Assembly (NCBI GenBank): GCA_910578785.1 | Contig: CAJTSJ010000035.1 | Location: 1-28,015, forward strand | Source: an uncultured Muribaculum sp. | GTDB taxonomy: Bacteria; Bacteroidota; Bacteroidia; Bacteroidales; Muribaculaceae | DNA: 28,015 bases | Reading direction: 5' to 3' | Shown here: positions 16,422-24,204 of the stretch, piece by piece | Numbering within the stretch: the stretch's first letter is position 1 | How the letters are laid out: every line of letters starts with the position of its first letter | Position numbers and translations under genes: made by a program | The notes under the pieces: model-generated | Seen by the model: only the letters and a program-made list of their open reading frames with translations | Told to the model about the DNA's origin: nothing | Databases searched by the model: none

Positions 16422-17549
16422 ATGGACACAGATTTTTCAAAACCTATTTCCGGGAATATATCGCCGTTACAAAGGGTAAATAATCCAAATGATGTTTACC
16501 CCGATGCAATATTAAACATATCCAAGGAAACTGCATCTGTATTCCAATTAAAACGCCGATTTGAGAAAACTCCTTCAATGCTCGACCTAACCCCTCCATT
16601 TCAGCGAGAATTAGTGTGGAGCACTAAACAAAAAAGCGAATTAATCGAGTCCATAATAATGGGTATTCCGATTCCGGTATTTTATGTTAAAGAAAATTCC
16701 GACGGAGTATACGTAGTGGTCGACGGCAAACAGCGGCTTACCACTTTGTTTGAATATATCGACAATAAATTTGCCCTTGACAAACTTTCGATACTTAAGA
16801 ATTACAAGGGATTAAAATTTTCAGAATTAAACACTCTCGACCAAAACAAACTTGAAGACTGCACTCTGACACTGAATGTCATAAAGGCACCGACAAGCGA
16901 CAGAGTGACCTTCGACCTGTTTGACAGAGTAAATCGCGGAGGAACCAGACTGAACAATCAGGAGATGCGCAATGCTCTTTATCAGGGAAACTCGACTAAG
17001 TTGATTGACAAACTCGCCAAACACCCGAATTTTATACAGGCGACAGAAGGCATCGACCCGAAACACATGAAAGACCGGCTGTTAGTGTTGCGGTTTATTT
17101 CTTTTTACATGTTGCAGGAAAGTATCTCGCGGGACACCGAAAACAATTCGATACTGACCTATAAAAGCAATATCGAAGATTTCTTAGGCAAGAACATGTC
17201 ATTTTTGAATAGCCTCGACAAATCCGACCGACTGCTTTCGCATTTGGAGTCGATGTTCATCGACACGATGGCAATAGCGACCGAATTCATCATTCCGCTG
17301 GGCGGATTCCGACTGCCTGCATCCGAGAACAATCAGAAGCGTCCTTTGAACATGGCGTTTTTTGAAAGTCTCAGCTATCTTATTGCGAAACACAAGTTTG
17401 CCTCTACCAACGAAGCAAAAATAGTCTACTACAGGCTCTTAAACAACCCCGCTTATCTTTCGTCAATAACCAAATCTGTTGACAGCAGCATACAAATCAA
17501 AGCAAGGTATAACTATATCGCGGATATATTGGACGAACTAAACTGTTAA
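16422..17549 (+). CDS. DUF262 protein, first gene of a putative defence cassette
   Basis: This 375-residue protein consists mainly of a DUF262 (GmrS-like, ParB-fold) domain. It shows PPFQRELVWS (58-67), a VVVDGKQRLTTL block (98-109, Asp101, Gln104, Arg105) and FDLFDRVNRGGTRLNNQEMRNAL (about 164-186), all diagnostic of the family. There is no C-terminal HNH/DUF1524 motif, so any nuclease activity must come from this domain or a partner. DUF262 proteins recur in anti-phage systems (GmrSD, BrxU, SspE), where the domain binds or hydrolyses nucleotides. The next gene, an ATPase, starts 2 bases after the stop, which indicates translational coupling. GC is in the low 40s, below the ArnT gene just upstream. 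Confidence 0.85.
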   Translation: MDTDFSKPISGNISPLQRVNNPNDVYPDAILNISKETASVFQLKRRFEKTPSMLDLTPPFQRELVWSTKQKSELIESIIMGIPIPVFYVKENSDGVYVVVDGKQRLTTLFEYIDNKFALDKLSILKNYKGLKFSELNTLDQNKLEDCTLTLNVIKAPTSDRVTFDLFDRVNRGGTRLNNQEMRNALYQGNSTKLIDKLAKHPNFIQATEGIDPKHMKDRLLVLRFISFYMLQESISRDTENNSILTYKSNIEDFLGKNMSFLNSLDKSDRLLSHLESMFIDTMAIATEFIIPLGGFRLPASENNQKRPLNMAFFESLSYLIAKHKFASTNEAKIVYYRLLNNPAYLSSITKSVDSSIQIKARYNYIADILDELNC

Positions 17550-17551
17550 AA

Positions 17552-18601
17552 ATGATATCACACCTTATAATCTCAAACTACAAGTCAATCGGAATCGCAG
17601 AATTCAAAATGCGGAAACTGACATTGTTTTCCGGCACAAATTCTTCAGGAAAATCTTCCGCCATTCAGGCATTGCTTCTTGCAGTCGACAACATAAGCAC
17701 ATCCGAGGGAGAACGCAATCTGCGAACGACATATCTGCCAGTCATGTCGTTCAACGAATCCCGCAACTATATCACCAACGCCAAAGAGTACGGCGTAAAA
17801 ATATTCTGCGGAGACGAGAATGCAGACATGCAGTTTCTGCCAAAAGACGAACAGTTTATCGCGACAACAGTCAGGCAGACCGGTACATTGCCGGAAGAGG
17901 TGTTCAATCAACAAAAAAACATATTTCACCTTTCAGCAATCAGATCCGGAGACCTCGGAAGCCCTAAAATGAATCCTAATCCCGACTCCAACCCACTGGG
18001 GAATAAAGGAGAATTCATTATTGACTACTACCATGGACATATGAAGGAAATACTTCAGCCCTCGCTTGTAGCGTATAACGAGATCAAGACTTTAGAAGGC
18101 CAGGTAAATTATTGGCTGCAACGCCTGACCGGATATACGTTGACAGTATCGTCGCTTGGTTCTGAATATCTTGTGCGATACATTTCGGCTGAAGGAAAGA
18201 GCCTGCATCCGTACAACGTAGGGACAGGCGTCAATTTTGTTGCCGAAACACTCATCGTCTGCCTGTCGTCGAGACTCGGCAGCACGGTAATCATTGAAAA
18301 TCCTGAAATTCATCTTCATCCGTCGGCACAGGCCGACATGCTCGACTTTCTTGTGGCAATAGCGAATGCGGGAATACAGGTAATCATCGAAAGTCATAGC
18401 GACCACTTTTTCAACGGCATACGCAGATCGCTGAAAACGAGGAAAATCGACCGCGAAGATGTCTCTGTTTACAATTTCAAAAAAGAGTCAGGACTCACCA
18501 TATCCGAGGAAGTTGAATTAAGCCAGGAAGGCGGCATAATGAATTATATCCCCGGCATGTTCGAGCAATTTGACATTGATCTGGATGCCATTTTAATGTA
18601 A
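17552..18601 (+). CDS. AAA15-type SMC-like ATPase, second gene of the cassette
   Basis: This 349-residue ABC/SMC-like ATPase has the short form found in defence loci. The Walker A is GTNSSGKSS (28-36). The signature-like NVGTGV is at 222-227, the Walker B with acidic end is TVIIENPEIHLHP (245-257), and the switch histidine lies in IIESHSDH (278-285). There is no long coiled coil and no TOPRIM domain, so it is not an OLD nuclease. It resembles the AAA15/DUF3696-type group. Relatives (PtuA of Septu and others) act as sensors or regulators of an effector. It is tightly coupled to the DUF262 gene upstream and followed 18 bases later by an unknown gene, so the three proteins probably act together. 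Confidence 0.88.
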   Translation: MISHLIISNYKSIGIAEFKMRKLTLFSGTNSSGKSSAIQALLLAVDNISTSEGERNLRTTYLPVMSFNESRNYITNAKEYGVKIFCGDENADMQFLPKDEQFIATTVRQTGTLPEEVFNQQKNIFHLSAIRSGDLGSPKMNPNPDSNPLGNKGEFIIDYYHGHMKEILQPSLVAYNEIKTLEGQVNYWLQRLTGYTLTVSSLGSEYLVRYISAEGKSLHPYNVGTGVNFVAETLIVCLSSRLGSTVIIENPEIHLHPSAQADMLDFLVAIANAGIQVIIESHSDHFFNGIRRSLKTRKIDREDVSVYNFKKESGLTISEEVELSQEGGIMNYIPGMFEQFDIDLDAILM

Positions 18602-18619
18602 AGTCATTGCCACGCATAT

Positions 18620-19498
18620 ATGGAATATATTCTTAACGAGCTGTCTCTTCACAGTCAATATGCCGACGTAGACGATTTTATAGCCCACGGGGCTAAGAAT
18701 CTAATTGGAGTATTGTCAGTAATAAAGCAAAAGGACCAGTCTACCCTGTTAAAGAAGAGCGACATCTACAATGCCATGGTTACGAAAACCGACTCTCTAT
18801 TTGATGTCATATGCGGCATGGGCCGAAAATCACGGACAGACGACAATATCAGAAAACTTAAGAGCCAACTCGCTTCGTTACAGAATCAGCCATTCTGGGA
18901 TAATAATCAGCGGCATGATGCCGGCGATAATTACCAACGGATAGATGTCACCCCGCCGGAGCATGTCACCGGAACAGGATTAGCAGAAGCCTATGCCCGC
19001 GACACGCATGTAGTCTCGTTCTGCCAGTCGAGATATACAGCGGATTCCATGGTCGTATCGTTATTGCCGGAGAATGCAGCCAAAGAATTTCTCAACATAT
19101 CCAATACCATACAGATTCTCGACTTACTGTTTGAGCAGGGAGAGATTGCTGTCGACAAATACATCCCTTTGAGGTTTTCAACAAAGCTGGATTTTTCACA
19201 ATTAGATTCCAAACATGGATTAAACCTAATCGACGATAAAAACCAACAGCTTTTTGTGTCGGGATTCAGGAATTTCGAAAGCAAGACCTGGCAGCAGATT
19301 ATTACTGACGACGGACTGGATTATAAAGAATTCAGCAAGAATAGAAACACAAATGATTTCTTCACCAAAGAACAGTGGAAATCAGGAATATATAAATTCC
19401 GCCTGGATTCGGAAAAGCGGTGTTTCGGACATAGGACCGGTGAGAAGTTCTATGTCTGGAGAATAGATTTAGACCATAAGCTCAGCGATCTGGGATAA
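18620..19498 (+). CDS. Uncharacterised protein, third gene of the cassette
   Basis: I do not recognise this 292-residue protein with certainty. It has no signal peptide or membrane segment. Visible features are an N-terminal YILNELSLHSQY block (3-14), QPFWDNNQRH (90-99), TGTGLAEAYAR (117-127) followed by VVSF, and a compact basic C-terminus. In the C-terminus KFRLDSEKRCFGHR (259-272) leads to FYVWRIDLDHK (277-287). The ELSL, PFW, GLAEA and SF words recall a recurrent family beside AAA ATPases, and the tail resembles a small fold seen in several nuclease/toxin-like proteins; both impressions are from memory and unverified. Placed after DUF262 and the ATPase, it is a candidate effector or target-recognition subunit. 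Confidence 0.75.
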   Translation: MEYILNELSLHSQYADVDDFIAHGAKNLIGVLSVIKQKDQSTLLKKSDIYNAMVTKTDSLFDVICGMGRKSRTDDNIRKLKSQLASLQNQPFWDNNQRHDAGDNYQRIDVTPPEHVTGTGLAEAYARDTHVVSFCQSRYTADSMVVSLLPENAAKEFLNISNTIQILDLLFEQGEIAVDKYIPLRFSTKLDFSQLDSKHGLNLIDDKNQQLFVSGFRNFESKTWQQIITDDGLDYKEFSKNRNTNDFFTKEQWKSGIYKFRLDSEKRCFGHRTGEKFYVWRIDLDHKLSDLG

Positions 19499-19535
19499 GC
19501 CACAAATATACACCCATAAAAGAACGAATAAAAGA

Positions 19536-19572
19536 ACGGAGTCGAATCCCCATACAGGGAATCCGACTCCGT
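19536..19572. terminator. Terminator between the cassette and the outer-membrane protein gene
   Basis: ACGGAGTCG at 19536-19544 pairs perfectly with CGACTCCGT at 19564-19572, with partial pairing inside the 19-base interior. It is followed by TTTATA on the plus strand and flanked by an A-rich stretch on the left. It lies between convergent genes and can serve both. Confidence 0.7.
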
Positions 19573-19622
19573 TTATAACTAATCTTATTTTTGCGCCCGG
19601 ACAATCGTCCGTCCGGGATTAA

Positions 19623-20384
19623 TCAGAAATTATAGCCGAGGGTGAAGTTCCAGATTTTATTGTGGCCTTTGGGGCGCACATTCAGCTTTTCGTTGTCACG
19701 GAGCACGTTGCGCATGCTGTATTCATAGTGGGCGCCCACATAGAAGTTGCCCATGGCCTGGACGCCGATACCGAACTTGATGCCGGAGTCGTAGCGGTCG
19801 ACGATACCCTTGTCGCCGTAGTAGTCGCCCTCCTGAGGCTTTCCGTCCTCACGGATGATGACCGGCATGGAGTTGGCGTCGGTACCCATCTCATAGCCGT
19901 AAACCGAATATTTGTTCTTTCCACCGAATCCGTAAGCGAAATAAGGGCCTACGTCAAGATGAAGCTGCGCCAGCTCGGCGACGCCCAGGCGGAAGGAGAA
20001 CATGACAGGAATCTGCCAATAATTTCCATTACACTTGCCTTCGAGCATCTTGAGCTTGTTGTCGTTGCTGATGAGCATGCTGTAGGTGTTGCCTCTCGAC
20101 ACGAAGAAGATTCCCGGCTGGATTGCAAAATAGTTGCGGATATTGATGTCGACCACGCCGCCGAAAGTGAAGCCGTTCTTCCAGTTCTGGTTTTTCCACT
20201 TCATGTCGCGCGACGATGCGTCGTAGTTGTTCGTCAGGTTTGAGCTGGTTAACCCCACTCTGACACCGAACCGAAGCACCTTTGCCGGCTCCCCGGTATC
20301 AATAATGGTCTGCGCCTTCGCGCCTACTCCTCCCATAGTCAATAACAGCAATGCTATAACTATACGTGATAACGTTGATTTCAT
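19623..20384 (-). CDS. Outer-membrane beta-barrel protein (PorT/OMP_b-brl_2-like)
   Basis: This 253-residue exported protein begins with a clear signal peptide (MKSTLSRIVIALLLLTMG, cleavage probably after GAKA near residue 24). It continues as alternating amphipathic strands rich in Gly, Tyr and Asn. The start of the mature part (LRFGVRVGLTSSNLTNN) and the end, WNFTLGYNF with a terminal phenylalanine, are typical of Bacteroidota PorT-family small barrels inserted by the BAM machinery. Its specific function is unknown. A weak -7 match (TAATTTTA, minus strand 20423-20430) lies about 40 bases upstream. It is divergent from the YitT-family gene. Confidence 0.85.
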   Translation of the reverse strand: MKSTLSRIVIALLLLTMGGVGAKAQTIIDTGEPAKVLRFGVRVGLTSSNLTNNYDASSRDMKWKNQNWKNGFTFGGVVDINIRNYFAIQPGIFFVSRGNTYSMLISNDNKLKMLEGKCNGNYWQIPVMFSFRLGVAELAQLHLDVGPYFAYGFGGKNKYSVYGYEMGTDANSMPVIIREDGKPQEGDYYGDKGIVDRYDSGIKFGIGVQAMGNFYVGAHYEYSMRNVLRDNEKLNVRPKGHNKIWNFTLGYNF

Positions 20385-20558
20385 AGAAAATTTTTAATTT
20401 ATATTTCAGTAAATATTAATTGTAAAATTAGCTATAAAGCAGGAAAATGCCAACTAACACACAAAAAAAGTTGAATTTTTGCCAAAAAAGCATCCTTTTA
20501 AACGAATCCGCCCCATCGCGCCGATTCAAGGAAAACTGTTCAGCCACGCCATCAAAGT

Positions 20559-20590
20559 TTTGCACATTAATCTACAATCAACTAAATTTG
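20559..20590 (+). promoter_or_regulatory. Promoter of the YitT-family gene (TTTG-20-TAAATTTG)
   Basis: TAAATTTG at 20583-20590 is an exact -7 match. TTTG at 20559-20562 lies 20 bases upstream, within the normal -33 spacing. The leader to the ATG at 20633 is about 37 bases. Confidence 0.75.
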
Positions 20591-20632
20591 CACTGATAAA
20601 CTACAGTATAACCAATCTCTAAAACTTTCATT

Positions 20633-21580
20633 ATGAGAATCGACAAACACGGACTTTGGATGACCACACGCGATTATGTGTTCATCGTGTTAGGACTCAT
20701 GGTCTATGCGTTCGGATTCACGGCATTCATCCTTCCGGAAAAAGTCGTTATCGGAGGTCTGGTCGGAGTAGGCTCGCTCATATACTTTGTGAGCGGGATT
20801 CCCGTGGCCATAAGCTCCTATGTGCTCAACCTCGTATTGCTTGCAATGGCATTCAGGATAGTGGGCAAGCAGTTCGTCATCCGCACCGTGTTCGGCGCCA
20901 CCGTAATGAGCGGCCTGATAGGTGTGATGCAGCCCATGTTTACCGAGCCGCTAATCCAGCAACAAACCTTCATGAACCTCATAATCGGCGGCATACTATG
21001 CGGATTCGGAATCGGATTCGTGTTTACACACAACGGAAGCACCGGAGGCACCGACATCGTGGCCGCGATGGTGGCAAAGAAGACCAACGTATCCATCGGA
21101 CGCATGATGATCTACTGCGACTTCCTGATCATATCGTCGAGCTACCTCGTGTTCTACCAGATAGACAAGGTAGTCTACGGACTTATAGTCACTTTCCTGG
21201 TAGCGTTCATGGCCGACCAGGTGATCATGACCAACCGCCAGGCCATCCAGTTCACCATCATCTCACACAAATGGGCGGATATAGCCGACGCCATCAACAA
21301 CGAAGCCCACCGGGGATGCACAGTGCTCGACGGCATAGGCTGGTATACCAAGCAGGAGATGAAAGTGCTGCTGGTCATGTGCCGCAAAATCGAATCGGTG
21401 ACCATATTCCGAATAGTGAAGTCGATCGACAAAGACGCCTTTATCACACAGGCCAATGTCAACGGAGTCTACGGACGCGGATTTGACATGGTGAAGCTTA
21501 AAATGCGAACCAACAAAAACCATAAAGAGACCCTCAACATAGATTCGTCCGGCGAAAAATCACAGACAGGCGCATCATAA
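20633..21580 (+). CDS. YitT-family membrane protein (DUF161 and DUF2179)
   Basis: This 315-residue inner-membrane protein has about five to six hydrophobic segments in residues 14-205. They include GLMVYAFGFTAFILPEKVVIGG and the glycine-rich HNGSTGGTDIVAAMVAKK that marks the YitT/DUF161 family. A soluble C-terminal DUF2179 domain follows (about 210-290; CTVLDGIGWYTKQEMKVLL). The family is widespread and its function is not established. The last 25 residues are polar and probably disordered. It has its own promoter. The serine palmitoyltransferase gene starts 140 bases later behind a separate promoter. Confidence 0.88.
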   Translation: MRIDKHGLWMTTRDYVFIVLGLMVYAFGFTAFILPEKVVIGGLVGVGSLIYFVSGIPVAISSYVLNLVLLAMAFRIVGKQFVIRTVFGATVMSGLIGVMQPMFTEPLIQQQTFMNLIIGGILCGFGIGFVFTHNGSTGGTDIVAAMVAKKTNVSIGRMMIYCDFLIISSSYLVFYQIDKVVYGLIVTFLVAFMADQVIMTNRQAIQFTIISHKWADIADAINNEAHRGCTVLDGIGWYTKQEMKVLLVMCRKIESVTIFRIVKSIDKDAFITQANVNGVYGRGFDMVKLKMRTNKNHKETLNIDSSGEKSQTGAS

Positions 21581-21642
21581 ATACCCGCTCATTTTTATTG
21601 CTAAAAAGTTATAAAAATTCGTCAATACCCGCAAAAATTTAC

Positions 21643-21650
21643 TATCTTTG
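21643..21650 (+). promoter_or_regulatory. TATCTTTG promoter element of serine palmitoyltransferase
   Basis: TATCTTTG is an exact -7 match 70 bases before the ATG at 21721, so the leader would be about 65 bases, longer than most in this window. I see no stable hairpin in that leader. Confidence 0.65.
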
Positions 21651-21720
21651 CGCTCTGCTTATTAGTGATTGGCTCACTGAATGCATTAGACCCTAAAAAT
21701 ATTGCTTACTAAATAATAAT

Positions 21721-22908
21721 ATGAAGTTATTACAAGCTAAACTCGACAAGTATCAGGAGCCCCAGAAAGCCAAGGCACTGGGAATCTATCCATACTTCCG
21801 CGCCATCTCCAGCGAACAGGATCCCGAAGTAATCATGGACGGGAAGAAAGTGCTGATGTTCGGCTCAAACTGCTACACCGGACTGGTCAACCATCCGAAA
21901 ATCAAAGAAGCCGCCATTGCAGCCATAAAGAAATACGGTACAGGATGCGCTGGATCACCTTTCTTAAACGGCACACTCGACATACACAAAGAGCTTGAGG
22001 CGAAGCTGGCCGAATATGTAGGCAAAGAAGACGCTATGATTTATTCGACAGGCTTTGAGGTGAACCTCGGCGTAGTGTCGACCCTTACCGGACGCGAGGA
22101 CTACATATTGTTTGACGAACAGGACCACGCATCCATCATCGAAGGCCGCCGACTGGCATTCTCAACAGCCCTCAAATATAAGCACAACGACATGGAGTCG
22201 CTCGAAAACCAGCTTAAGCGATGCGACCCCGACAAGGTGAAACTTATTGTCACCGACAGTGTGTTCTCAATGGAAGGCGACGTAGCCAACCTTCCTGAAA
22301 TCGTACGCCTGGCAAAAAAATACAACGCGGCCATAATGGCCGACGAAGCCCACGGTATCGGAGTCTTCGGACGTGGCGGACGCGGCGTGTGCGACCACTT
22401 CGGAGTGACCGACGACGTGGACCTCATAATGGGCACATTCAGCAAGTCATTTGCTTCGCTCGGCGGATTCATAGCCTGCGACAAGAGCATCACCAACTTC
22501 CTTCGCCACCACTCGCGTTCCTACATATTCACAGCAAGCATCACCCCGGCATCTACCGCCGCCGCGCTTGCCGCGCTTGAAATCATGCAGAACGAACCGG
22601 AACGCCAGGAGCACCTCTGGGAACTTACCCACTACGCCCTTGATGGGTTCCGCAACATGGGATGCGAAATCGGCAACACGTCGACACCGATCATTCCGCT
22701 GTTTATACGCGACAACTACAAGACTTTCGCCATCACACGCGACCTTCAGGAAGAAGGCATCTTCGTCAATCCCGTAGTGTCGCCGGCCGTCGCGCCCCAG
22801 GACACCCTGATTCGCTTCAGCCTCATGGCCACGCACACCAAGGAGCAGGTGACCACGGCGCTCGAAAAAATTCAGAAAGTGTTCCGCGCACACAACATCA
22901 TTCCATAG
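21721..22908 (+). CDS. spt: Serine palmitoyltransferase
   Basis: This PLP enzyme of the alpha-oxoamine synthase family condenses L-serine with a long-chain acyl-CoA to 3-ketosphinganine, the first step of Bacteroidales sphingolipid synthesis. The 395-residue product agrees along its length with the Bacteroides serine palmitoyltransferase I remember. MFGSNCYTGL (46-55), FLNGTLDIH (81-89), the PLP-stacking His136 in DEQDHASI, DEAH (208-211), and Schiff-base Lys242 in GTFSKSFASLGG are visible. The end carries APQDTLIRFSLMATHTKEQ. The position after GCAGS is Pro80 where I recall Arg in Bacteroides homologues. KBL (2-amino-3-ketobutyrate ligase) is the main alternative, but the N-terminus fits Spt better. 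A strong terminator follows. Confidence 0.88.
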   Translation: MKLLQAKLDKYQEPQKAKALGIYPYFRAISSEQDPEVIMDGKKVLMFGSNCYTGLVNHPKIKEAAIAAIKKYGTGCAGSPFLNGTLDIHKELEAKLAEYVGKEDAMIYSTGFEVNLGVVSTLTGREDYILFDEQDHASIIEGRRLAFSTALKYKHNDMESLENQLKRCDPDKVKLIVTDSVFSMEGDVANLPEIVRLAKKYNAAIMADEAHGIGVFGRGGRGVCDHFGVTDDVDLIMGTFSKSFASLGGFIACDKSITNFLRHHSRSYIFTASITPASTAAALAALEIMQNEPERQEHLWELTHYALDGFRNMGCEIGNTSTPIIPLFIRDNYKTFAITRDLQEEGIFVNPVVSPAVAPQDTLIRFSLMATHTKEQVTTALEKIQKVFRAHNIIP

Positions 22909-22936
22909 CAAAAGGGGAAACATATTATATAGCAGA

Positions 22937-22990
22937 CAAGCGGCCCGGATTTATCATTCAGACAAATCCGGGCCGCTTGCTTATTTTATC
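22937..22990 (+). terminator. Strong intrinsic terminator of spt
   Basis: A perfect 16-bp GC-rich stem (22937-22952 with 22964-22979) encloses an 11-base loop and is followed by CTTATTTTAT. It lies 28 bases after the spt stop. Confidence 0.9.
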
Positions 22991-22996
22991 GGTCGA

Positions 22997-23018
22997 AAGC
23001 GGGGACTGAACCCCGCTT
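22997..23018 (-). terminator. Hairpin terminator downstream of trpS
   Basis: AAGCGGGG at 22997-23004 pairs with CCCCGCTT at 23011-23018 around a 6-base loop. It lies 10 bases beyond the trpS stop on the minus strand. No strong T-run follows directly, but the T-rich side of the neighbouring spt terminator is close by, so the two hairpins form a back-to-back pair between convergent genes. Confidence 0.65.
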
Positions 23019-23028
23019 GTTTCTCCAT

Positions 23029-24093
23029 TTAATAGAATCTATGTATGCCCATGACCTCGCGCACTTCAGCAAGAGTCTTGGCGGCATTCTCGCGGGCCTT
23101 TTCCGCACCTTCACGCAACACACGGCCCATCAGCGCATCGTCGTTGCGCACTTCCATGATGCGTTCGCGTATCGGCAACGTGATTTTCAGAATGTCTTCG
23201 GCAAGCTGTTTCTTAAGATCGCCGTAGCGTATAGAGCAGTCGGCGTATGCGTCCTTAAAATGCTGAAGAGTGTCTGGTGCAGAGGTAAGCTCCATCAGGT
23301 CGAACAGGTTCTGCACAGGAACACTTACCGGCGAATTAGGCACCTTGGGGCCCTCGTCGGTAACGGCGCGCATCACTTTCTTGCGTAGAGTCTTTTCGTC
23401 GTCGATAAGATATATGCAGTTGCCTTCGCTCTTGCCCATCTTTCCCGAACCGTCCAGACCTGGCACTTTTACAGAATGATCCGTAAAGTTGAAGTTTTCA
23501 GGCTCCGGGAACAAATCGACACCGTAGAACGAATTGAATCGGCGTGCAAACCTGCGGGTAAGTTCAAGATGCTGCTCCTGGTCCTTTCCCACTGGCACCT
23601 TATGAGCCTTCTGGATGAGAATGTCGACGGCCATCAGTGTCGGATAGGTCAGCAATCCGGCATTGACGCGCTTGTTGGTCTCAGTGCCGATGATCTGCTT
23701 TTCGATATCTTCGTCGCTTTCATCGTCCTTCTTGCTTATTCCCAACGCCTTGCGGGCTTTGTCCTTGAACGATGCAGTACGCATCAGCTCACCGATGCCC
23801 ACATGCATGTTAAGCAACAGGTACAATTCAGGTATTTCCGGCACATCGCTCTGCACGAACAATGTCACCTTGTCCGGATCAAGACCCGCGGCAAGATATT
23901 CCGCAAGAATATTTTTCACATTCTGATGAAGCATTTTCGGGTCGGGATGCGTGGTCAGCGCATGCAGGTCGGCCAGGAAATACATACAATTATAGTCATC
24001 TTGCATCCGGACGAACTTCGACAATGCACCGAAATAATTGCCAAGGTGCAGGTTGCCGGTAGGACGGATGCCGCTCAGTACTGTTTCTTTCAT
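23029..24093 (-). CDS. trpS: Tryptophan--tRNA ligase
   Basis: This class I aminoacyl-tRNA synthetase charges tRNA-Trp in the cytoplasm. The 354-residue product shows the HIGH-type motif as GNLHLGNY (13-20), preceded by SGIRPTG. ADLHAL is at 41-46, GLLTYPTLMAVDIL at 146-159 and PVGKDQEQH at 167-175. The KMSKS-type loop is KMGKS (218-222). Residues 119-141 form an acidic, lysine-rich insertion (SKKDDESDEDIEK) before the VNAGLL motif, longer than in the compact Bacillus-type enzyme. It is monocistronic, with a TAAATTTG promoter and a hairpin after the stop. Confidence 0.97.
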   Translation of the reverse strand: MKETVLSGIRPTGNLHLGNYFGALSKFVRMQDDYNCMYFLADLHALTTHPDPKMLHQNVKNILAEYLAAGLDPDKVTLFVQSDVPEIPELYLLLNMHVGIGELMRTASFKDKARKALGISKKDDESDEDIEKQIIGTETNKRVNAGLLTYPTLMAVDILIQKAHKVPVGKDQEQHLELTRRFARRFNSFYGVDLFPEPENFNFTDHSVKVPGLDGSGKMGKSEGNCIYLIDDEKTLRKKVMRAVTDEGPKVPNSPVSVPVQNLFDLMELTSAPDTLQHFKDAYADCSIRYGDLKKQLAEDILKITLPIRERIMEVRNDDALMGRVLREGAEKARENAAKTLAEVREVMGIHRFY

Positions 24094-24116
24094 AATCTAT
24101 CGTTTAATTTAACGCA

Positions 24117-24124
24117 CAAATTTA
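24117..24124 (-). promoter_or_regulatory. TAAATTTG promoter element of trpS
   Basis: The reverse complement of 24117-24124 is TAAATTTG, an exact -7 match 23 bases upstream of the ATG at 24093. It separates trpS from the inositol-phosphatase-family gene upstream. No T-box or trp leader structure is visible. Confidence 0.65.
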
Positions 24125-24204
24125 CTAAAATTTCGCCAATTAAGCGAGTCATGCATATCTAAATTTTCGGCATTTGCCGTGCCGTACAGCCACACCGGCG
24201 GGCG

